A DNA stretch of 64,000 nt, from assembly GCA_050258755.1 (NCBI GenBank), contig JBLMZI010000001.1, positions 62,001-126,000 on the forward strand. The letters run 5' to 3'. Below, in pieces: positions 8,283 through 16,067 of the stretch (positions are counted from its first letter, which is position 1; each line of letters starts with the position of its first letter). The translations under genes were made by a program, and so were the position numbers. This stretch comes from JBLMZI01 sp050258755. GTDB taxonomy: Bacteria; Bacillota; Syntrophomonadia; Syntrophomonadales; DTU052. The notes beneath the pieces are model-generated. The model ran no database searches. It worked only from the letters and a program-made list of their open reading frames with translations, and had not been told where the DNA came from.

Positions 8283-9020
8283 TCAGGCCTGGACGCCGGA
8301 AGGTGCCAGTTTGAATGGACTGGTTTCAATGGCGAGGGAAAACAGGTATGGGTAGTCACTCTTAAGATGATTCATGTAACCAAGCCATTCCCGGATCAGC
8401 AGGATATAGGCCCGCTTCATGTCGCCCGCCAGATGGGCCGCGTCCTTCTCCGTCAGGGCTTCAATTTTGATCCGGGTGCGAAGTTCCTCAATCATATGGG
8501 TGGTTGCCCAGAGCAGATCCGAGAACGATTCGTGTTCAAGCAGGTTGCCGTTTTCTAAGAGCCGCATCAAAAACGCGCGATTGTCGGTGAGCAGCTGCGA
8601 GAGTGCCTCCAGATCGCCGCGATGGGGATCCAGCGCCGGTATGTATCTGCCCAATTCGTTCGAGGCATGTTCAAAGTCGGCAGGAGTCCAGTTTTTTTGC
8701 ACCGCCAGGAGCCGGGCCGGGGTGGCCGGGTCGCTTACAAAGGCGGTCATTCGGGTGAGCAGTTCGGAACCGACTTCCAGAAAGAAAGCGCCGATGACCA
8801 TGTTGAGCTTTTTCAGTTTATCCTGTTTGGCTCGTTCAGCCAGGAATTGGCCCAGCACGATGGTAACGAACAGGACCTGCAGCGGTAAAAAGGCCAGGCT
8901 GAAGAGAAATGAGCGAAACACCACTTTTTCAGTGGCAAACAGGAATCCGTTCAGGGTGTACAAGGCGGCCGAAATGGTGACGAGACCAAGAACGACCGGC
9001 CAATTACCATATTTGGTCAT
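8283..9020 (-). CDS. Two-TM membrane protein of unknown function
   Basis: About 245 residues. Two hydrophobic segments near the N-terminus (about residues 8-28 and 37-60) anchor it to the membrane. The remaining 180 residues are predicted soluble, largely helical and charged, and contain no motif I recognise. GAGGAGG lies just before a double ATG; the second ATG (9020) has better spacing than the first (9023). The gene is transcribed divergently from the ATP-grasp gene at 9137 across a short shared promoter region. The large palindrome lies just beyond its 3' end. I do not recognise the family. Confidence 0.75.
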   Translation of the reverse strand: MTKYGNWPVVLGLVTISAALYTLNGFLFATEKVVFRSFLFSLAFLPLQVLFVTIVLGQFLAERAKQDKLKKLNMVIGAFFLEVGSELLTRMTAFVSDPATPARLLAVQKNWTPADFEHASNELGRYIPALDPHRGDLEALSQLLTDNRAFLMRLLENGNLLEHESFSDLLWATTHMIEELRTRIKIEALTEKDAAHLAGDMKRAYILLIREWLGYMNHLKSDYPYLFSLAIETSPFKLAPSGVQA

Positions 9021-9136
9021 CATGAACCTCCTCGTGCATCGATTAGCGACAGTCTACCATATCCCGGCCCGGATAGTGGAGCCGGAGAATCGGCCTACAT
9101 AGTATATGAAAACGCGAACAACCAGGGGGATGACCG

Positions 9137-10447
9137 GTGGGAAGTCAGCTTGAGCTTGCTTTAACAGTGGAACAGCGGAACGCTTTGGGGTTACAGAAAG
9201 GTCAGAAGTGCGGGGTCAGGATTGGAAAACGCAGCCGGCCGATGACGGTGATCGATTGTGAGACCACGACCGAAGCGAAGCCGGCGCTGCTTCGGATCGA
9301 ACGTCCGCTGGCGGAGGCCTTCGGGATTCCGGCAGGCCGGACGCTTAATATCGCGAAAAACGGTGATGTGATCCAAATCGGGCCGCTGATTGGCGTTTTC
9401 ACGCGGCTGGCCCGTAAAGACGGCAGGGTTTTCGGAGGGCATGAGCGATATTACCGGGCGTTGATGGAGAATGCCCGGAAACGGAACAGTTTCGGCTTTG
9501 TATTCGCCGTACGGGACATCGATTGGGAACACGCGCGGATTCGCGGGTATTATCTGGCGAAGGAAAAGGACAGCTGGCAGCGCGCCTGGTTACCGTTTCC
9601 CGACATCTATTACAACCGCTATTTCGGGGGCAAAAAAGGGCCTTCGTCCGGGGAGATCATGAACCGGTTCGCCAGACACCAGGTGCCCGCTTTCAATACC
9701 GTGATCGGCGATAAGTGGCTGGTTTACCGGCAGCTGGGCAAGCTTTCGGATGTAGCGGACCACCTGCCGGATACCGGTTTGCTTACCTCCTATGATTCTC
9801 TGGCGCATATGGTGAAAAAGCATAAGACTGTCTATGTAAAACCGGCCGGCGGAAGCCGCGGAACGGGGATTTATCGGGTGCGGCACAACCATCTTCAATA
9901 CCTTGTTTCCCAGTCGGGTTCCGCGAAAACGTCCATCTATCCTTCCATATCCGATGCCTACTGGCGGGTAAGCTCCGGTACGACCAGAATGATCGTACAG
10001 CAGGGGATTCCCTATCCAGAGGGTGACCGGCTTTTTGACGTTCGGGCCTTGGTTCAGCGGGACGGGATCGGGCACTGGCGTTTGTCGGGGGTTGCCGCCC
10101 GGGTCGGCGCCGCAGGCGGAATCACCGCCAACCTGCACACCGGGGGGTATGCCACCGAACTGCCGGCAGTTCTTCGTCAAAAGGGGTTTGGGGCCGAAAC
10201 GGCCGCGCGGATCGTCGAAGATATCCGCCGGTTGGCCCTGCGGGTGGCCGGCACGTTGGGCTCGCGCAGCAAGCTGCTGGGCGAACTGGGGCTTGATTTT
10301 ATCGTCGATAACAAGGGCAAAGTCTGGTTTATTGAGGCCAATCCGAAGCCGGGGCGGCAGTCGTTTTACCGGTTAAAAGACCAGGAAGTGCGCAAACTGG
10401 TGGCCCTGCGGCCGATCGATTTCGCCGTGTTTGCGGCCGGTTTTTAA
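9137..10447 (+). CDS. YheC/YheD-family ATP-grasp protein (endospore coat-associated)
   Basis: A 436-residue protein. The N-terminal part contains the family segment IGPLIGVFTR (about residues 76-85), and the C-terminal two thirds is an ATP-grasp fold. YVKPAGGSRGTGIYRV (about residues 230-246) resembles the nucleotide-binding lysine and glycine loop, and GELGLDFIVD plus WFIEANPKPGR near the end supply the metal-binding Glu/Asn. Relatives in Bacillus are associated with the spore coat, though their ligase reaction is not established. Its presence suggests a spore-former. GTG 9137 is preceded by AGGGGG at a seven-base spacing. It is convergent with the FAD/Fe-S gene and separated from it by a shared terminator. 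Confidence 0.85.
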   Translation: MGSQLELALTVEQRNALGLQKGQKCGVRIGKRSRPMTVIDCETTTEAKPALLRIERPLAEAFGIPAGRTLNIAKNGDVIQIGPLIGVFTRLARKDGRVFGGHERYYRALMENARKRNSFGFVFAVRDIDWEHARIRGYYLAKEKDSWQRAWLPFPDIYYNRYFGGKKGPSSGEIMNRFARHQVPAFNTVIGDKWLVYRQLGKLSDVADHLPDTGLLTSYDSLAHMVKKHKTVYVKPAGGSRGTGIYRVRHNHLQYLVSQSGSAKTSIYPSISDAYWRVSSGTTRMIVQQGIPYPEGDRLFDVRALVQRDGIGHWRLSGVAARVGAAGGITANLHTGGYATELPAVLRQKGFGAETAARIVEDIRRLALRVAGTLGSRSKLLGELGLDFIVDNKGKVWFIEANPKPGRQSFYRLKDQEVRKLVALRPIDFAVFAAGF

Positions 10448-10451
10448 CAAA

Positions 10452-10480
10452 TTAGGGGGCGATTGAAAATCGCCCCCTAA
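10452..10480. terminator. Bidirectional terminator hairpin between convergent genes
   Basis: A perfect 13-bp stem (TTAGGGGGCGATT at 10452-10464, AATCGCCCCCTAA at 10468-10480) with a three-base GAA loop. It lies between the stop codons of the convergent ATP-grasp and FAD/Fe-S genes. On the minus strand it is followed by AATTTGTT; no long T run is present on the plus strand. Confidence 0.75.
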
Positions 10481-10514
10481 GGAGAGGGAGGGGACTATTC
10501 TTTGCCGCAGGCGG

Positions 10515-13500
10515 TTATACTGCCTTGCCGCGGAGATAATCAAGCATCTTGGGCAGAAAGTATGGGATAATCTCCGGCAGCATTTTCGGCATCAGCACAT
10601 CCATGGTTTTCGGCATCAGATCAGGCATCTGTTCCTGAAGATAATCCGGCATCGGAATTTTCTCCGCGACTTTCTCCAGCATCCGAGGCATGATCTTGGG
10701 CATCATATCCGGCAGCAGCACCGGGAACAGGGCCGGCATAACGCCCTTCATCATGGTGAGCATCGGTTCTTTGACCAGGGCCGGCGCGCTCTTCACCATG
10801 TGCATCATGCCTTTGTAGACATCCGGCATCGCTTCAATCATATCCGGGATCATTTCGGCCATCATGTCGGCCATGCCCCACGGGGTCATCATCCGGATCA
10901 TGGCTTCAAAGACGCCCCATTTTTCGCCGATCACCGCATTGGAACCCGAAATTTGAAGCCCCAGCGCTTCAGCCGCCAGGGTGGCCAGGTCGCGTACTTC
11001 AATGGGCAGACCGCTCAAATCGGCGGAACGTTTCAACTGGACCCGGCAGCACGGGCAAGCCGTGATCAGGGTATCCGCGCCAACGTCGACCGCTTCCTGA
11101 ATCCGCTTAGCGCCGACATCTTCCGCTATATCCGGGTCCGCGATCAGGGTCAGCACCGAACCGCAGCAGTGCGCATCAGCCTTGTTGAACCGGAGTTCCC
11201 TGAAATCGCTGCCCGGGATGGCGTTGATCAAGGTGCGCGGTCCTTCGTAGACCCCGCCGGCCCGTCCCATATGGCACGGGTCGTGGTAGGCGCACTTGCG
11301 GCCAATGTCGTTGGGCAGGGTGAACTCGCCGGCGTCAATCTTTTCGGCCAGCACATCGGCGTAGTGCTGGGCGTGGAACGGGTAATCAATCCCGCGCTCC
11401 TCGGCCCAGTGCCGGTAGTAGATCTCCCAGATCAGCCAGCAGGCCGGACAGACGGTCACGATAGTTTCCGCGCCGAGCTTCTTCATGTTCTCGATATTGG
11501 CGGCCGCGACCTCGTCGAAGACTTCCCAGCGGCCTGAGACCAGCATCGGGATAGCGCAGCATTTTTCCTCTTTGCCCATATAGGTGAATTCGACCCCGGC
11601 GGCATTGAGCAGGTGCGCCGCGGATTGGGCGATGTCGTTTTCCACGTACGAAGCGGTACAGCCGGGGAAGAAGGCATATTTGGCCTTGTCCTTGATCATG
11701 GGACGGATTTCGTCGGTGATCCAGCCGTCGCGGTTTTCGGCGTATTCGCCCCAGATATTGCCTTCCTTGCGCATCGTGTTGACCATGATTTCAAACGGCG
11801 GGAAGGTGTGGTTGCCCTGTTCCTGGACCAGCAAGCCGCGCAGCTTCAGCCAGGACGACTCGTTCGGCAGATCGAGCTGGCAGGTGCGGTTGCACATTTC
11901 ACAGGTGGTGCAGGCGAGGAAGGTGTTGACCGCTTCCTGATCCCACTCGGCGTCGCCTTCCAGGATCATCTTGATATAGGTCCACTTGCCGCGCGGGGAT
12001 TGCGATTCCCAGTATCGCCCGTAGTACTGGTCGCAGTGATCCACGCAGTAGCCGCACTGGGAGCAGGCATACGCGTACCATGCGATATCGCCCGGGATGC
12101 CCCGCCGCTCTTTGAAAATCTCGCCCGGATCCTTGCCGCCGGCCCAGTTGCCGAAAACGCGGATCAGCGGCTCAAAGGCATTGGCGACCTTAAGACCGGT
12201 GGCGATCAGCCGGGTATCGATCACTTTTCCCGGGTTCATCAATCCCCTGGGATCGGCTTCGCCTTTAAACGCTTTGATCTGCTCGACATGTTCTTTGCCC
12301 AGGACTTCGTCGGCAAAGGCGGTGAAATACAGGCCGGTCGCGTACGGGCGGCCGCCGAATTTCTGAGCGGCTTTCAGCACGGTCAGGGACAGGCCGAAGG
12401 CGATATTGAAATTGAAGCTGCGTTCATCGTGCAGGATGAATCCGAGCAGGACGAACTCCCGATTGTTGGTTGCAAAACCTTCCATGATAAAGGGGTGCTT
12501 GATATCGGACTGGGTAGCCTCGATCATTGCGGCCAGCTGTTCGACTGGAACCACAACTTCGCTGGGGATCAGCGAGGGCGCGATCCGCTTGGCCCGCATC
12601 GGTTCAAACCGGGCATCCCACTCGTGGGCGGCGATTTCGTCCGAAAGGGCTTCCCCATTAAACCGGCCGGCCAGCTCCATAACATCCTTCGAAATCAGAT
12701 CGCAGCGTTCCGAGGTACAGGAAAGCAGCGCGATATACTTCTCGGGCAGCACTGGACGGTGCTCGTCGTGAACCGGATGTCCATGATGCAGGTGCGGCGG
12801 GAGTTGATTTTTCAACCGGGCCGCATCAGGATTAATGAAGGAAACCGACCAGAGCGGGACCTTAAAATCGTAAAGACCTTTCATAAAGGCGGCCATCGCC
12901 GGGGCGGTCTCGAAGGCAATGGCTCTGACGTGCATCGGGCTCAGCGGTTTGACCCGGAAGGTCACCTCGGAGATAAAGCCGGTAATGCCGTTAGCTTCGG
13001 AAACCAGGTTCAGTTCCTTGCCGGCCAGTTCGCGCACGCTGCCGTCCGGGGCGACCAGCCGGGCTGCGAAAACATTGTCGCTGAAATAGCCGAACTCGTA
13101 GCTGCCGATGCCGGCGCCGCCCTGAGCCAGCCATCCGCCGACCGTGGATGATGGGGCGCTGGTCGGGTACAAGGCCAGGGTCAGGTCCTGCTGATTCAGG
13201 TGGTATTCGAGTTCCTTCCAGACCACGCCGGGTTGAACCGTCGCGGTGCGCGCTTCGGGATCGATGGAAAGAATCTGGCTCATGCGGTTGAATTCGACCA
13301 CCAGACCGGCATCCACCGGCAGGACGCCGCCATAGCCGGAAGTGGCCTTGCCGCGGGGAGTCAGTTTAATGTTTTCCCGATTTGCGAACTGAACCAGTTC
13401 AATGAGTTCGGCTTCGGTCAACGGCTGGACAATGCCGTCCGGTACGCAGCTGCCGACCACCGGTTTGATCATTGAGGGCATTACGCCCATATCGTGCGCG

Positions 13501-13589
13501 TAGATTTTGCGTTCCAGCTCGCTGAAATTGACCCGCTGGCCGAAAATTCGGGTCAGTTCAGCCTGAATCCGCTTGTCTTTATCAACCAT
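10515..13589 (-). CDS. FAD-linked oxidase fused to a CCG-type Fe-S reductase, with Met/Pro-rich tail
   Basis: About 1024 residues. The N-terminal half is a PCMH-type FAD domain (PRGKATSGYGG and PTSAPSSTVGGWLAQGG binding segments) of the GlcD / D-lactate dehydrogenase type. It is followed by two [4Fe-4S] motifs, CSQCGYCVDHC and CTTCEMCNRTC. Next come two cysteine-rich CCG domains (FFPGCTASY...EKCC...CPACW and YHDPCHMGRAG...HCCGS...CPCCR) as in GlpC/HdrB. It probably oxidises a 2-hydroxyacid and passes electrons to a quinone or another carrier. The last 125 or so residues are extraordinary, with about 27 methionines in MPxxMPK-like repeats. ATG 13589 is chosen because AGGAGG ends seven bases upstream. 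A CsoR/CstR-like operator lies upstream at 13628-13644. Confidence 0.88.
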   Translation of the reverse strand: MVDKDKRIQAELTRIFGQRVNFSELERKIYAHDMGVMPSMIKPVVGSCVPDGIVQPLTEAELIELVQFANRENIKLTPRGKATSGYGGVLPVDAGLVVEFNRMSQILSIDPEARTATVQPGVVWKELEYHLNQQDLTLALYPTSAPSSTVGGWLAQGGAGIGSYEFGYFSDNVFAARLVAPDGSVRELAGKELNLVSEANGITGFISEVTFRVKPLSPMHVRAIAFETAPAMAAFMKGLYDFKVPLWSVSFINPDAARLKNQLPPHLHHGHPVHDEHRPVLPEKYIALLSCTSERCDLISKDVMELAGRFNGEALSDEIAAHEWDARFEPMRAKRIAPSLIPSEVVVPVEQLAAMIEATQSDIKHPFIMEGFATNNREFVLLGFILHDERSFNFNIAFGLSLTVLKAAQKFGGRPYATGLYFTAFADEVLGKEHVEQIKAFKGEADPRGLMNPGKVIDTRLIATGLKVANAFEPLIRVFGNWAGGKDPGEIFKERRGIPGDIAWYAYACSQCGYCVDHCDQYYGRYWESQSPRGKWTYIKMILEGDAEWDQEAVNTFLACTTCEMCNRTCQLDLPNESSWLKLRGLLVQEQGNHTFPPFEIMVNTMRKEGNIWGEYAENRDGWITDEIRPMIKDKAKYAFFPGCTASYVENDIAQSAAHLLNAAGVEFTYMGKEEKCCAIPMLVSGRWEVFDEVAAANIENMKKLGAETIVTVCPACWLIWEIYYRHWAEERGIDYPFHAQHYADVLAEKIDAGEFTLPNDIGRKCAYHDPCHMGRAGGVYEGPRTLINAIPGSDFRELRFNKADAHCCGSVLTLIADPDIAEDVGAKRIQEAVDVGADTLITACPCCRVQLKRSADLSGLPIEVRDLATLAAEALGLQISGSNAVIGEKWGVFEAMIRMMTPWGMADMMAEMIPDMIEAMPDVYKGMMHMVKSAPALVKEPMLTMMKGVMPALFPVLLPDMMPKIMPRMLEKVAEKIPMPDYLQEQMPDLMPKTMDVLMPKMLPEIIPYFLPKMLDYLRGKAV

Positions 13590-13627
13590 GTCCATTCCTC
13601 CTCTTGCACAGGCATTTTCGCCGCACA

Positions 13628-13644
13628 ATACCCCTGGGGGGTAT
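13628..13644 (-). promoter_or_regulatory. CsoR/CstR-like operator upstream of the FAD/Fe-S gene
   Basis: The 17-bp sequence ATACCCC-tgg-GGGGTAT is a perfect palindrome around a three-base centre. G/C-tract palindromes flanked by AT(A) are the known operator type of the CsoR/CstR/FrmR repressor family (copper, persulfide, formaldehyde sensing). It lies about 40 bp upstream of the start codon and overlaps a possible -10 (TATACC) on the minus strand, so repression is likely. No CsoR gene is in the window. Confidence 0.6.
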
Positions 13645-13787
13645 ATCCTGATTAAAGCATACCAAAAGCCGGAAGTTGAAAGCAACAAGAAATTTGTGAC
13701 ACTGGGAAAAAGGCTGAAATGCCGAAAAGGTGATCAAATTAGGCGAGAAATAGCCGGTGGGTTCAAACAAAGCTCGATATTAAGGCG

Positions 13788-13829
13788 AAAAAATACCCCC
13801 TGTTCCCGGTGGGCCGGCAAGGGGGTATT
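13788..13829 (-). terminator. Terminator of the zinc-ribbon gene
   Basis: On the minus strand ATACCCCC (complement of 13821-13828) pairs with GGGGGTAT (complement of 13793-13800) around a GC-rich loop, and is followed by a run of T. It lies 23 bp past the zinc-ribbon stop codon. Confidence 0.8.
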
Positions 13830-13851
13830 CTGTCACCCTTTGAAATGTCAA

Positions 13852-14190
13852 TCAGTCCGGGGGGTCAGCCGTGTCCTCAGCCTCGTCCCAGCCTTCAGGG
13901 CCTTCGAGTTTTACAGACTGCAGAAGTGCCTCCGCCTCCTCAAACCGGGCCGCCGGAACCAGAACCCGGACTTCGGCCAGCGGGCCGATGGTCAGCCCCT
14001 GAACCGGCGCAATCCCTTCATATTTCAAGAGCACCGGGATGCCGAAGTCTTCCAGCATGCTTTTCAGAACCGCGTCTTCCGGCGGGAAGACCACGCGCAG
14101 GCAGAGCCAGTCTTCAGTCACCGGGGCGTGGCAGCCGGGGCATGTGGAAACGCCGGGTGAAAGAATCGTACCGCAGTGTTCACATTTCAT
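13852..14190 (-). CDS. Zinc-ribbon plus DUF2007-like small protein
   Basis: A 112-residue protein. The first 25 residues form a zinc ribbon (CEHC and CPGC). Residues about 28-95 look like the DUF2007 fold, a putative signal-transducing domain that recalls PII-like ferredoxin folds (EDAVLKSMLEDFGIPVLL, then VRVLVPAARFEEAEALL). The tail is acidic. AAAGGAG lies just upstream of the ATG. The gene is monocistronic, with a terminator beyond its end, and is divergent from the PAS-GGDEF-HD-GYP gene. Role unknown. Confidence 0.75.
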   Translation of the reverse strand: MKCEHCGTILSPGVSTCPGCHAPVTEDWLCLRVVFPPEDAVLKSMLEDFGIPVLLKYEGIAPVQGLTIGPLAEVRVLVPAARFEEAEALLQSVKLEGPEGWDEAEDTADPPD

Positions 14191-14271
14191 AACTGGACTC
14201 CTTTCAAAGAGTGATCCGTGCGGAGCAGTCCTCTTTTTCGAAAAGGCAGCAGCCCGCCAGTGGATTCAACC

Positions 14272-14317
14272 GGCTTTCGGGTCGGTCAAAACCGCTAAAG
14301 ATGCCTGACCGAAAGCC
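14272..14317. repeat. Inverted repeat in the divergent intergenic region
   Basis: GGCTTTCGG (14272-14280) and CCGAAAGCC (14309-14317) are perfect 9-bp arms; the spacer also contains TCGGTCA and TGACC. It lies between the zinc-ribbon gene and the promoter at 14353 and could be an operator or an RNA hairpin. Function unknown. Confidence 0.45.
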
Positions 14318-14352
14318 CGATGTTCAATCATATGCTTTGGATGATGTAAACA

Positions 14353-14381
14353 TTGACCAATCTGTGACTTGATTGTATCCT
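14353..14381 (+). promoter_or_regulatory. Sigma-A promoter for the GGDEF/HD-GYP gene
   Basis: TTGACC (14353-14358) and TATCCT (14376-14381) are separated by 17 bp. The start codon lies about 45 bp downstream. Confidence 0.7.
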
Positions 14382-14425
14382 ATGCCAGGGAGAAAGCAAG
14401 CTGAAGCTTTATGGGGGCAAACGGT

Positions 14426-15979
14426 ATGGTATCCGAAAACAGCGGAATTTATCGTGAAATTTTTGATGCGGCGGGGTGCGGCCTACTCGTGCTCGATGAG
14501 AACGGGGCCCTTCTTATGGTCAACCGGTATGCGGCTGTCCTTATGGACCGCCAGCGGGAAGATATCGAGGGGAAACTCCGATGGACCGATCTGGTCGAAA
14601 AGGACCAGCACGACCTGGTGAAGGCCTGCTGGTATACAGCCCGGACCGAATCGGGATTTGGGCCGGCCGAGTGCGATGTGACGATAAAAACGCCCGGGGG
14701 ACGTAACGCCGAAGTCCTGGTGGCTATGTCCCGGCTGCCGCAGACCGGCCATATGGCGGCGGCCATCCTTGATATAACAGACCGAAAACAGACCGGGCGC
14801 GAGCTGAGCCGGCTGAACGATGAACTCAAGCGCGAACTGAAGGTCTATGCCTTGATGGAGGAAAATCTGCGTTCGCGGTTGGAAGATTTTATGGCAGGCG
14901 CGCAGACCGATGACCCGGATTGGAATTTGCATGATCCGCTGACCGGACTGCACAGCCGCAGCTATTTTGAGGAAGAGCTGCGGCGGCTGGAAAGCGGAAG
15001 GTACGACCCGGTCGGACTCATCATGTGCGATGTCGATGGGTTAAAGCTGGTGAACGACACGTTTGGGCATGATGCCGGTGATGCGGTTTTAATGACGGCG
15101 AGTGAACTTATCCGCAACAGTTTTCGCGAAGGCGATGTGGTTTCCCGGGTCGGCGGCGACGAGTTTGCCATTGTGCTGCCCAACAGCCCGGCAGCGGTGG
15201 TCGAGGAATCCTGCCGCCGGATTGAACGGAATGTCGCGGAGTACAACGCTGCAAATCCCGATTTGCCGCTGTCGATATCGAGTGGATTTGCGATCCGGAC
15301 CGATGGCAACCGGCGCATGATGGACCTGTTCCGCGAAGCGGACAATCAGATGTACCGCCGAAAACTACACAGTTCACGGAGCGCACGCAGCGCGATCGTT
15401 CAAACCCTGATGAAGGCACTGGAAGCGCGGGATTATATTACTGAAGGCCATGCCGACCGGCTGCAGGGCATTGTGGCAGCGGTCGGCATGGTGCTGGGAC
15501 TGCCGGAACGCAGGATTAGCGACCTCAGGCTGCTGGCGCAATTCCACGACATCGGCAAAGTCGGCATCCCGGACCGGATTTTATTCAAACCGGCCCGGCT
15601 GACCGACGAAGAATACTGGGAAATGCGGCGCCATTCGGATATCGGGCATAAAATCGCCCAGTCGGCGCCGGATCTGGCCCCGATCTCCGACTGGATCTTA
15701 AAACACCACGAATGGTGGAACGGTGAGGGTTACCCCGTCGGTCTGGCTGGTGAAAATATCCCGCTGGAGTGCCGGATTTTAGCCCTGGCGGATGCCTATG
15801 ACGCGATGACCAGCGACCGCCCTTACCGGAACGCGATGACCCACGAAGATGCGGTCTGCGAATTGAACAAATACGCCGGCGTCCAGTTCGACCCGGACCT
15901 GGTCGAGCGGTTTATCCGGGTGGTCGAATCCATCCGGGTCGAGACGGATGACGTAATCGATCGCAAAATGCGCGGTTGA
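14426..15979 (+). CDS. PAS-GGDEF-HD-GYP cyclic-di-GMP signalling protein
   Basis: About 517 residues. A PAS sensor domain occupies roughly residues 8-115 and is followed by a short coiled coil. The GGDEF domain has an intact VGGDEFA motif, consistent with diguanylate cyclase activity. The C-terminal HD-GYP domain has HDIGKVGIPD, HHEWWNGEGYP and the downstream ALADAYDAM segment, so c-di-GMP hydrolysis is expected as well. One polypeptide therefore both makes and degrades the messenger, with PAS input. No membrane segment is visible. I prefer ATG 14426 because GGGGG at 14413-14417 is eight bases upstream; an in-frame ATG at 14411 has no ribosome site. Confidence 0.92.
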   Translation: MVSENSGIYREIFDAAGCGLLVLDENGALLMVNRYAAVLMDRQREDIEGKLRWTDLVEKDQHDLVKACWYTARTESGFGPAECDVTIKTPGGRNAEVLVAMSRLPQTGHMAAAILDITDRKQTGRELSRLNDELKRELKVYALMEENLRSRLEDFMAGAQTDDPDWNLHDPLTGLHSRSYFEEELRRLESGRYDPVGLIMCDVDGLKLVNDTFGHDAGDAVLMTASELIRNSFREGDVVSRVGGDEFAIVLPNSPAAVVEESCRRIERNVAEYNAANPDLPLSISSGFAIRTDGNRRMMDLFREADNQMYRRKLHSSRSARSAIVQTLMKALEARDYITEGHADRLQGIVAAVGMVLGLPERRISDLRLLAQFHDIGKVGIPDRILFKPARLTDEEYWEMRRHSDIGHKIAQSAPDLAPISDWILKHHEWWNGEGYPVGLAGENIPLECRILALADAYDAMTSDRPYRNAMTHEDAVCELNKYAGVQFDPDLVERFIRVVESIRVETDDVIDRKMRG

Positions 15980-16067
15980 GTGGCTCTCAGGTGCCTTTTT
16001 CCACAGTATGCGGTTTAATGATGATATCCGGATTTTTGCCAGGGCTGAAAGCGAGGATGAATGCTTG

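Noticed and set aside
11613..13151. 512-codon open frame antisense to the FAD/Fe-S gene
   Set aside because: It is the shadow of a GC-rich gene; the opposite strand has clear cofactor motifs and a ribosome site.
16008..16067. Upstream start for the methyltransferase/MTHFR fusion
   Set aside because: No ribosome site, and the extra 20 residues do not resemble the family N-terminus.
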